Assembly (NCBI GenBank): GCA_017554835.1
Contig: JAFZHO010000035.1
Span: 1-13,317, forward strand
Direction of reading: 5' to 3'
DNA: 13,317 bases
DNA from: Clostridia bacterium
Lineage (GTDB): Bacteria; Bacillota; Clostridia; Oscillospirales; RGIG7773
Each line of letters starts with the position of its first letter. Within the stretch, counting starts at the first letter, position 1. The position numbers were made by a program, and so were the translations under genes. Below are positions 7,377 to 12,648 of the stretch, one piece after another. A model generated the notes under the pieces. The model saw only the letters and a program-made list of their open reading frames with translations, was not told where the DNA came from and did no database searches.

Positions 7377-9005
7377 ATGGAATTATTTAATAAATTTACT
7401 TTTCTTGACGGTGGTTTTGGAACGATGCTTGTTGCAAAAGGGCTTAAAGCAGGCGAACTTCCCGAAGAATATAATATAGAAAAACCCGAAATAGTTCAAA
7501 GTATTCATAAAGCGTATATTGATGCGGGCTCAGATATAATTCTGACAAATACCTTCGGTGCAAATAAAAAGAAAATGTCCAGGTCAAAATATCCTCTTTC
7601 GGAGCTTATAAAAAACGCAGTTTTAAATGCTAAAAAAGCCACAGAAGGAACGAACGTTAAAATCGCCCTTGATTTAGGTCCAATTGGAGAACTGATAGAA
7701 CCTATGGGAATGATGACCTTTGAAGAAGCAGTTGACGTTTTTAAAGAATCAATTTCTATCGGCGTCGAAAATGGGGTTGACTTAATATATTTTGAGACTA
7801 TGTCCGACCTTTACGAGCTTAAAGCCGCAATTATCGCCGCAAAAGAATGCTGCGATAAGCCCATTTTCTCCACTATGACCTTTGAGCAAAGTATGAGAAC
7901 CTTTATGGGATGCAGTATTCCTTCTATGGCAGTTTTACTTGAAGGCATGGGAGTTTCTGCCCTTGGAATAAACTGCTCTTTAGGTCCGAAAGAAATGCTT
8001 CCCATCGTTAAAGAACTCATTAATTATACTAATCTTCCCATTATCGTTAAACCAAACGCAGGGCTTCCCGAAATGGTTGACGGAAAAGCCACCTATAGCA
8101 TAACGCCCGAAGAATTTTCCGATTTGATGATAGAATACGCCAAACTTGGCATAAATATATTTGGTGGTTGCTGCGGCACTTCTCCCGATTATATAAGGAA
8201 AACAAAAGAAAAAATTTCTTCCCTCTCCCCTGTTTTAAGAGAGAAAAAAAGTTTTACTGCAGTTTGTTCTCCATCAAATACCGTAATTATAGATAAAACT
8301 ATCCCGGTAGGCGAAAAAATAAACCCAACAGGCAAAGAAGATTTGCAAAAAGCCATTATGGAAGAAGATATAGATTCCATCGTTGATTTAGGATACGACC
8401 AGATGGACTGCGATGCAAAAATCCTTGACGTAAACGTGGGACTTTACGGTATTGACGAGGCGTATATAATGGAAGAAGCAGTAAAAGCCCTTCAGACCGC
8501 CATTAATCTCCCCTTGCAGATAGATTCTTCTGACCCAAAAGTAATTGAGGCAGGAATAAGAATCTATAACGGAAAACCAATTATAAACTCCGTTAACGGC
8601 AAAAAAGAAAACCTTGATAAAATTCTTCCTCTTGCAAAAAAATACGGTGCCTGCGTTATAGGTCTTACTATGGACGAAAACGGCATTCCCGAAAAAGCTG
8701 AGGGCAGAGTAAAAATCGCAGAAAAAATCATTGAAGAATGTAAATCCCACGGCATAGCAAAGGAGAATATCATTATTGACTGTCTCGCTCTTTGCAAAGC
8801 AGTTTCTTCAGAGCAAGAAACCTTAAAGGCCGTTAATATGATTTCAAAAATGGGATATAAAACTATTCTTGGAATTTCAAACGTTTCCTTCGGGCTTCCA
8901 AATCGCTCCGAGATAAATCATGATTTTCTCAAAAAAGCTATTGAGCACGGACTTTCAATGGCTATTATAAACCCTGAGGATGATGAACTTATGGGAATTT
9001 TTTAG
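7377..9005 (+). CDS. MetH-type homocysteine methyltransferase with pterin domain, lacking cobalamin module
   Basis: The 542-residue protein corresponds to the N-terminal half of cobalamin-dependent methionine synthase. Residues 1-285 form the homocysteine-binding barrel: FLDGGFGTML (9-18), ILTNTFGAN (55-63), GINCS with zinc ligand C200, and GGCCGTSP with C265 and C266. Residues about 300-542 form the pterin-binding barrel: VGEKINPTG (311-319), DVNVG (351-355), QIDSS (381-385), INSVNG (403-408) and GISNVSFGLP (499-508). Known enzymes continue with a helical cap and B12-binding domain of roughly 250 residues. Here the frame stops at INPEDDELMGIF, and the smpB promoter starts at the next base. 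It would transfer a methyl group from methyl-THF to homocysteine only with a separate corrinoid protein. AGGGGG precedes the ATG by 6 bases. It links functionally to glyA through folate one-carbon units. Confidence 0.85.
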   Translation: MELFNKFTFLDGGFGTMLVAKGLKAGELPEEYNIEKPEIVQSIHKAYIDAGSDIILTNTFGANKKKMSRSKYPLSELIKNAVLNAKKATEGTNVKIALDLGPIGELIEPMGMMTFEEAVDVFKESISIGVENGVDLIYFETMSDLYELKAAIIAAKECCDKPIFSTMTFEQSMRTFMGCSIPSMAVLLEGMGVSALGINCSLGPKEMLPIVKELINYTNLPIIVKPNAGLPEMVDGKATYSITPEEFSDLMIEYAKLGINIFGGCCGTSPDYIRKTKEKISSLSPVLREKKSFTAVCSPSNTVIIDKTIPVGEKINPTGKEDLQKAIMEEDIDSIVDLGYDQMDCDAKILDVNVGLYGIDEAYIMEEAVKALQTAINLPLQIDSSDPKVIEAGIRIYNGKPIINSVNGKKENLDKILPLAKKYGACVIGLTMDENGIPEKAEGRVKIAEKIIEECKSHGIAKENIIIDCLALCKAVSSEQETLKAVNMISKMGYKTILGISNVSFGLPNRSEINHDFLKKAIEHGLSMAIINPEDDELMGIF

Positions 9006-9034
9006 TTGTAAAAATGCTGTAATTTTGATAAAAT
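9006..9034 (+). promoter_or_regulatory. smpB-ssrA promoter (extended -10)
   Basis: TTGTAA (9006-9011) directly abuts the preceding TAG stop and lies 17 bp from TAAAAT (9029-9034), which has a TGA extension at 9026-9028. The predicted start near 9041 would fall at the AAGGAGG ribosome binding site, giving a very short leader. Confidence 0.65.
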
Positions 9035-9054
9035 ATAAAAAAGGAGGGAAGTAT

Positions 9055-9513
9055 ATGACCAAGAAGATTATTGCAAATAATAAAAAAGCGTTTCACGATT
9101 TTTTCATTCTTGAAAAATATGAATGTGGCATCGTTCTTTACGGAACTGAGATTAAATCTCTGCGTCAGGGCAAGGTTAATCTTAAAGATAGTTACTGCTA
9201 TATTGACAAGGGCGAAATTTTTGCAAAAGGCGTTCATATAAGTCCCTACGAAAAAGGAAATATCTTTAATAAAGACCCTTTGAGAGAGAAAAAACTACTT
9301 ATGCATAAGAAGGAAATATTCCGACTTTTTGGCGAGGTAACCCAGAAGGGACTTACCTTGATACCTTTATCAATCTATTTTTCCGGTCAATATGCCAAAA
9401 TCGAGCTTGGACTTTGCAAAGGTAAAAAACTATACGATAAGCGAGAAACCGAGGCAGAAAAAACCGTAAAAATGCAGATAAACAAAGTTCTCCGTGAAAA
9501 TCAGAAATATTGA
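9055..9513 (+). CDS. smpB: SsrA-binding protein SmpB
   Basis: This 152-residue cytosolic RNA-binding protein delivers alanyl-tmRNA to stalled ribosomes and mimics the missing anticodon-codon stem in the A site. The family core is obvious: FILEKYECGIVLYGTEIKSLR (17-37), GKVNLKDSYC, ISPYEKGN, DPLREKKLLMHKKEI and GLCKGKKLYDKRETEAEK near the C terminus, whose basic tail inserts into the mRNA channel. The ATG at 9055 has AAGGAGGG 7 bases upstream. The reading frame is open further upstream to 8980, but that would overlap the previous gene and add residues the family does not have. Its partner RNA gene starts 3 nt after the stop, so the two are almost certainly co-transcribed. Confidence 0.97.
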   Translation: MTKKIIANNKKAFHDFFILEKYECGIVLYGTEIKSLRQGKVNLKDSYCYIDKGEIFAKGVHISPYEKGNIFNKDPLREKKLLMHKKEIFRLFGEVTQKGLTLIPLSIYFSGQYAKIELGLCKGKKLYDKRETEAEKTVKMQINKVLRENQKY

Positions 9514-9516
9514 TAC

Positions 9517-9863
9517 GGGGGCGTAATGGTTTCGACGGGGACCGTGAAGTTTGATAAGCGAGCAAAGGGCGTGGGCCTTTTAAAAACCACAAACTAAATT
9601 TTAAACGCTAACAATAATAAATTAGCTCTAGCTGCCTAAGTGCGGCTCGTCTTTTTTCGGAGGACCACGGCCGAAAAAAAGGCGTCATGCAGTGGTGCAC
9701 GTGATTATGCAAAGCTTTGCGCATAACATGACAAATGAAGCTACCGAAATTAACAGCCCGTCTTTTGGCGGTTAGTCAAGGGAATTTAAATATAAGACTA
9801 CGCTCGTAGAAAATCTTATGAATCGATTTTCGGACAGGGGTTCAACTCCCCTCGCCTCCACCA
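9517..9863 (+). ncRNA. ssrA: Transfer-messenger RNA (tmRNA)
   Basis: The 5' end GGGGGCGTAATGGTTTCGAC is the classic tmRNA start. GGGGGCG (9517-9523) pairs over 7 bp with CGCCTCC (9853-9859), followed by A and an encoded CCA (9861-9863). The T-arm is GGGG-TTCAACT-CCCC ending at 9851. The tag frame starts at GCT 9607 after TTAAAC and reads ANNNKLALAA, ending with TAA at 9637-9639; adding the tRNA-borne Ala gives an 11-residue tag with the usual ALAA degradation end. Strong internal stems include CTTTTTTCGG with CCGAAAAAAAG (9650-9680) and TTATGC with GCATAA (9705-9726). The RNA tags incomplete proteins and rescues stalled ribosomes with SmpB. The 5' end probably arises by RNase P cleavage of the smpB transcript. 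Confidence 0.98.
9607..9639 (+). other. tmRNA tag-peptide reading frame (ANNNKLALAA)
   Basis: The codons run from GCT at 9607 to a single TAA at 9637, preceded by TTAAAC, which resembles resume-site context in Bacillota. The encoded decapeptide ends in LALAA, recognised by ClpXP-type proteases. Its middle is Asn-rich with a lysine. Confidence 0.9.
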
Positions 9864-9866
9864 AAA
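9846..9866 (+). repeat. Direct repeat copy 1 (tmRNA 3' end; attL-like)
   Basis: These 21 bp cover half of the T-loop, the 3' strand of the T-stem, the acceptor strand, CCA and three following A's. They are repeated without mismatch at 10040-10060, after which the two sequences diverge. The 3' end of ssrA is a well-known target of tyrosine integrases, which duplicate exactly this kind of segment. Confidence 0.9.
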
Positions 9867-9869
9867 TGT

Positions 9870-9900
9870 AAAGCATACCGTTTGGTATGCTTTGTTTTTT
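9870..9900 (+). terminator. Intrinsic terminator of ssrA
   Basis: AAAGCATACC (9870-9879) pairs perfectly with GGTATGCTTT (9884-9893) around a GTTT loop, followed by GTTTTTTT. It lies 6 nt after the tmRNA CCA end. Confidence 0.92.
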
Positions 9901-9901
9901 T

Positions 9902-9916
9902 GCGAGGGGAGTTGAA
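9902..9916 (-). repeat. Inverted copy of the tmRNA T-arm/acceptor
   Basis: GCGAGGGGAGTTGAA is the exact reverse complement of 9841-9855 in ssrA, and the similarity continues imperfectly for a few more bases. Its first 10 bases are also complementary to 10040-10049 in the second direct copy. Confidence 0.85.
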
Positions 9917-10049
9917 ACCTAAGAGGGCAACGAGCGTTAATAAAACGATTGATAATCGTTTTTAGCGAGTTGGTGCGCAGACGGGTACCGAAATGCGTAG
10001 CATTTGGGTCGTCAAGCAGTAAGGATGCTTCGCAGCCTTCTCCCCTCGC
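9902..10049 (+). ncRNA. Candidate structured RNA or palindromic repeat element
   Basis: The ends GCGAGGGGAG (9902-9911) and CTCCCCTCGC (10040-10049) form a 10-bp closing stem. Inside are AAAACGATT/AATCGTTTT (9942-9950/9954-9962), a composite stem of GACG/CGTC, ACC/GGT and AAATGC/GCATTT (9980-10013), and AAGG-TGC/GCA-CCTT (10021-10039), which abuts the closing stem. This resembles a multibranched fold, but no known family was recognised, and the same symmetry could simply be DNA-level inverted repeats of a mobile element. Confidence 0.3.
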
Positions 10050-10060
10050 CTCCACCAAAA
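10040..10060 (+). repeat. Direct repeat copy 2 (attR-like)
   Basis: A perfect 21-bp copy of 9846-9866, including an encoded CCA, but without a tmRNA body or complete T-loop upstream. It runs straight into the next terminator. Confidence 0.9.
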
Positions 10061-10094
10061 AACGACAAGTTTCTATTGAAACTTGCCGTTTTTT
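10057..10094. terminator. Strong bidirectional terminator after the second ssrA-end copy
   Basis: An A-rich arm ending CAAGTTTC (10066-10073) pairs with GAAACTTG (10078-10085). After one A/C mismatch the stem continues as AAAAAACG with CGTTTTTT (to 10094). Read on the plus strand it would end ssrA-side transcripts. On the minus strand it lies beyond the stop of the deacetylase gene at 10145. It may be the original ssrA terminator, displaced by the insertion. Confidence 0.88.
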
Positions 10095-10144
10095 AATCTA
10101 AAGTCTTTTTTCTTCACGAATTTTCTATAATGTGATACTTTAAT

Positions 10145-11110
10145 TTATTTTCTTTCCAAATACTGAAGTAATTTTTCCTCTGTTGTTTTATCATTTACGT
10201 TCATTCTGCCAAGCAAAAATAGTGATTCAGGTTTGCCTTGGGTTACAAGATTCACGCGATGAAAGTCAGATGTAACACTAACACGATAACCTCGCTCTGC
10301 AAGAACATCTTCCGTCCATTCATGATACCTTCCGTTAGGATAAGATAACGCAAAGCACTTATCAACCCCTATGCCTTTAAGAATATTTTCTACCGTTTCG
10401 CAATCCTTTGCATATATTTTTTTGAATTCTTCTTCGCTTTCATTTTCAATAGGCCATGAGCTCATTCTCACCACATCGCTATAAGTAGTATTTTCGCCGT
10501 GAAGACCATATGTATGCGATTGAACCTGAACAAATGGAGATGCCTCCATAATTTCAAGTTCTGCAGTACTCAATTTATAGAGAATGTTTTCATCGGAACA
10601 CGGATCGATTTCATCCTGACGTATTGTGTTACACGTCATAAATAAGGTAATAGGAACTTTTAATTCTGTAACAATAGGCAAAACGTAGCGATAGTTACTG
10701 AAATACCCATCATCGAAGGTAATACATACAGGTTTTTCCGGAATTTTTGATTTATCATCTACGTAATCCACCAACTGCTGAAGTGATATTGGAGTATATC
10801 CATTTTCAAGTAAAAAAACTAACGTTTTTCGAAAATTCGCACTAGACATAGACCACTCGCCGCCCTCAATCGTCCTCACATCGTGAAACATTAGTATAGG
10901 AACCATTACCTGAGAAGAATTATCTACGTCTTCTTTTGAAACGATGGGGGGATTTTCTATGTCTTCATTTGAAACAATAAGAAAATTATTTGCTTCTTCA
11001 CCTGAAACAGCGTGGGAAATGTTTTGCTCCGTTTTATCTGTTATTTTAATATCAGAACACCCCGTAAGCAAAAAACATAACAAACATATAATAACTAATA
11101 ATTTCTTCAT
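10145..11110 (-). CDS. Secreted polysaccharide deacetylase lipoprotein (CE4/NodB)
   Basis: The 321-residue protein begins MKK plus a hydrophobic stretch ending in the lipobox LLTGC (C18), so it should be lipid-anchored outside the membrane. A linker with two near-identical 11-residue units (IVSNEDIENPP, IVSKEDVDNSS; 45-66) leads to the NodB domain. MFHDV (74-78) precedes TFDDGY (131-136), the catalytic and metal-binding Asp pair. SHTYGLH (198-204) supplies the metal histidines, with one residue more than the textbook H[ST]xxH, and SYPNGRY (256-262) forms the third motif. Such enzymes remove N-acetyl groups from peptidoglycan or exopolysaccharide; the substrate is unknown. Five of seven Cys codons are TGT and Leu codons are often TTA/TTG, whereas neighbouring genes favour TGC and CTT, a hint of foreign origin. 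A modest AAAGGA site precedes the ATG. Confidence 0.9.
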   Translation of the reverse strand: MKKLLVIICLLCFLLTGCSDIKITDKTEQNISHAVSGEEANNFLIVSNEDIENPPIVSKEDVDNSSQVMVPILMFHDVRTIEGGEWSMSSANFRKTLVFLLENGYTPISLQQLVDYVDDKSKIPEKPVCITFDDGYFSNYRYVLPIVTELKVPITLFMTCNTIRQDEIDPCSDENILYKLSTAELEIMEASPFVQVQSHTYGLHGENTTYSDVVRMSSWPIENESEEEFKKIYAKDCETVENILKGIGVDKCFALSYPNGRYHEWTEDVLAERGYRVSVTSDFHRVNLVTQGKPESLFLLGRMNVNDKTTEEKLLQYLERK

Positions 11111-11168
11111 ATCTTCTAGTCCTTTGTATTCTAAATCTCAGCTACTAATCATATACATTATTCGTGTG

Positions 11169-11197
11169 ATTATACCATATTGCTACATTTTTTGCAA
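11169..11197 (-). promoter_or_regulatory. Promoter of the deacetylase lipoprotein gene
   Basis: On the minus strand TTGCAA (11192-11197) lies 17 bp from TATAAT (11169-11174), giving a leader of about 50 nt. The -35 hexamer is palindromic and shared with a plus-strand promoter. Confidence 0.6.
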
Positions 11198-11221
11198 GTT
11201 TAAAAAAAAGCATGGTATAAT
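11192..11221 (+). promoter_or_regulatory. Upstream pyrC promoter (P1), putative
   Basis: TTGCAA (11192-11197), an 18-bp spacer and TATAAT (11216-11221) with a TGG extension. Transcription would start near 11228 and leave a leader of about 170 nt to pyrC. The 11222-11270 stretch that follows is AT-rich with no other recognisable element. Confidence 0.5.
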
Positions 11222-11270
11222 TAGGCAAAAGCAATTTTATATTTTTTGCTCAAAAATATTAATATTCCCC

Positions 11271-11299
11271 TTGAAAAAATGGACGTTCTATGATATAAT
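11271..11299 (+). promoter_or_regulatory. Main pyrC promoter (P2)
   Basis: TTGAAA (11271-11276), a 17-bp spacer and TATAAT (11294-11299) with a TGA extension. The predicted start near 11306 gives a leader of about 93 nt that contains the terminator-like hairpin. Confidence 0.75.
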
Positions 11300-11343
11300 A
11301 TCCCAAATAAAGATTATAAATATTTTTGCGGTTTAAATTATAC

Positions 11344-11375
11344 GTCTTGCCTTTTTATTGTGCAAGACATTTTTT
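11344..11375 (+). terminator. Terminator-like hairpin in the pyrC leader (candidate attenuator)
   Basis: GTCTTGC (11344-11350) pairs with GCAAGAC (11362-11368) over a U-rich 11-nt loop, followed by ATTTTTT. It lies between promoter P2 and pyrC, so it can only act on the pyrimidine operon. No PyrR-type binding loop or clear antiterminator was found by eye. A second small pairing, GGTG (11378-11381) with CACC (11395-11398), would loop out the AAGGAG site. Confidence 0.6.
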
Positions 11376-11398
11376 AAGGTGTCAGAAAGGAGTTCACC

Positions 11399-12613
11399 AT
11401 GGCTACGAATAAAAAAATAAACCTTATTTCTTCTACTTTGAAATCTGATTTTATCGATAGCGTTGGTGTTTCTATTTCTAATTTTCAATTTTCAGATATT
11501 GATTTTTCTAATTGCTTTATTTTTCCCGGTTTCTGTGACGTGCACGTGCATTTCAGAGAGCCGGGTTTTTCATATAAAGAAACTATCAAATCAGGTTCTC
11601 TTGCTTCTGCAAAAGGCGGTTATACTGCAGTTTGCACTATGCCAAACCTGAACCCTGTTCCCGACAGCGTGGAGAATTTGAAAATCCAAAAAAATATTAT
11701 AGAAGATTCTGCCTGCATAAACGTTTATCCTTACGGCTCTATTACCGTATGTCAGAAAGGCGAAGAGTTTTCCGACCTTGATGGTATGGCGCAGGACGTT
11801 ATCGGTTTTTCCGATGATGGCAGAGGTGTTCAGTCCGACGAAATGATGCGCCGGGCAATGATAAAAGCAAACGCACTTAATAAACCTATTGTGGCTCACT
11901 GCGAAGTAAACGAGCTTCTTCGTGGTGGTTATATCCACGATGGCGAATATGCAAAGAAACACTCTCATCGTGGTATCTGCTCTGAAAGTGAATGGCTTCA
12001 AATCGCGAGAGATATTGAACTTTGCAAAGAAATCGGCGTTAAATACCACGTTTGCCATATCTCAACAAAAGAGAGCGTTGATATAATAAGAAAAGCAAAA
12101 GCCGATGGCGTTGATATAACCTGCGAAACGGGTCCTCATTATCTCGTTATGGATGACTCTATGCTCCAGGAGGATGGAAGATTCAAAATGAATCCCCCTT
12201 TAAGAAGCAAAGAAGACCGTGAGGCGCTTATTGAGGGAATTATAGACGGAACAATAGATATGATTGCAACGGACCATGCCCCCCACTCTGCTGAGGAAAA
12301 ATCAAAAGGCCTTGAAAAAAGTGCTTTTGGCGTTGTTGGAATTGAGACGGCGTTTCCCATTATGTATACTTATCTCGTTAAACCCGGTATCATCACTTTG
12401 GAGAAACTTATCGACCTTCTCGTTATAAATCCGAGAAAGCGTTTTGGAATCGGACTTAACTGCGATTACTCTATTTGGGACCTTGAGGAAGAATATCTCA
12501 TCGACCCCAAAGAATTTTTATCGCTTGGCAAAGCCACTCCTTTCGAAAACTGGAAGGTTAACGGTCGATGCCTTGCCACCGTTTGCGACGGTAAAATCGT
12601 TTATAAAAAGTAA
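11399..12613 (+). CDS. pyrC: Dihydroorotase
   Basis: The 404-residue enzyme closes carbamoyl-aspartate to dihydroorotate in pyrimidine synthesis. Amidohydrolase motifs of the class I type are present: DVHVHFREPG (47-56, zinc ligands H49 and H51), TAVCTMPN (76-83), GFSDDGRGV (136-144), AHCE (166-169), YHVCHIST (216-223), CETGPHYL (242-249) and ATDHAPH with the catalytic Asp D292, followed by the substrate-loop region GIETAFP. Length is slightly under the usual 420-430 because the N-terminal beta segment is short and divergent, lacking the usual NGRIID and IDAxGxxxxPG wording; FIFPGFCDVH replaces it. AAGGAG lies 6 bases before the ATG. Expression is likely controlled at the leader hairpin. carB follows after 35 bp. 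Confidence 0.95.
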   Translation: MATNKKINLISSTLKSDFIDSVGVSISNFQFSDIDFSNCFIFPGFCDVHVHFREPGFSYKETIKSGSLASAKGGYTAVCTMPNLNPVPDSVENLKIQKNIIEDSACINVYPYGSITVCQKGEEFSDLDGMAQDVIGFSDDGRGVQSDEMMRRAMIKANALNKPIVAHCEVNELLRGGYIHDGEYAKKHSHRGICSESEWLQIARDIELCKEIGVKYHVCHISTKESVDIIRKAKADGVDITCETGPHYLVMDDSMLQEDGRFKMNPPLRSKEDREALIEGIIDGTIDMIATDHAPHSAEEKSKGLEKSAFGVVGIETAFPIMYTYLVKPGIITLEKLIDLLVINPRKRFGIGLNCDYSIWDLEEEYLIDPKEFLSLGKATPFENWKVNGRCLATVCDGKIVYKK

Positions 12614-12648
12614 ATTCATCACTTGATTTAATATAGGAGGAAACAAAA

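Larger units (their letters stand above)
9867..10039. mobile_element. Segment between the two ssrA 3'-end copies; possible remnant of an integrated element
   Basis: The 173 bp between the 21-bp repeats contain the ssrA terminator, an inverted T-arm copy and several hairpins, but no credible coding sequence and no integrase. By eye it has more G and C than the surrounding DNA. A deleted genomic island or prophage that used ssrA as attB would leave this arrangement. A short non-autonomous repeat that carries tmRNA or tRNA ends is an alternative. This is inference from the repeats only. Confidence 0.4.
11169..11221. repeat. Inverted repeat enclosing two divergent promoters
   Basis: ATTATACCAT (11169-11178) and ATGGTATAAT (11212-11221) are perfect 10-bp inverted copies, each containing one -10 box. 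The centre of symmetry falls within half a base of the palindrome TTGCAA (11192-11197). The arrangement suggests mutually exclusive divergent transcription or an operator. Confidence 0.7.

Noticed and set aside
8388..8750. 120-codon minus-strand open frame
   Set aside because: It is antisense to the pterin-binding part of the MetH-like gene and has Phe-rich nonsense composition.
8980..9054. Upstream extension of smpB from an ATG at 8980
   Set aside because: It would overlap the MetH-like gene in another frame and add 25 residues unknown in SmpB. The ATG at 9055 has a strong ribosome binding site and gives the family length.
8985..9060. Frameshift restoring the cobalamin domain of the MetH-like gene
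   Set aside because: No frame after 9005 resembles a B12-binding or cap domain, and smpB begins 50 bp later. The truncation is real unless the assembly is wrong.
9816..10058. 80-codon open frame on the minus strand across the ssrA 3' end and the repeat
   Set aside because: It is antisense to the tmRNA T-arm and acceptor and includes the RGELNPCPK peptide that arises when tRNA or tmRNA ends are mistranslated. It has no ribosome binding site and is explained by the RNA gene and repeats.
9867..10060. Second, truncated tmRNA or a tRNA gene
   Set aside because: Only the 3' acceptor side with CCA is present. There is no 5' acceptor partner of tRNA type, D-arm, anticodon arm or tag frame.
10944..11336. 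130-codon plus-strand open frame
   Set aside because: It starts antisense within the lipoprotein gene and runs through the divergent promoters. It has low-complexity composition and no ribosome binding site.
11591..12058. 155-codon minus-strand open frame
   Set aside because: It is a shadow frame antisense to pyrC with no domain or start signal.
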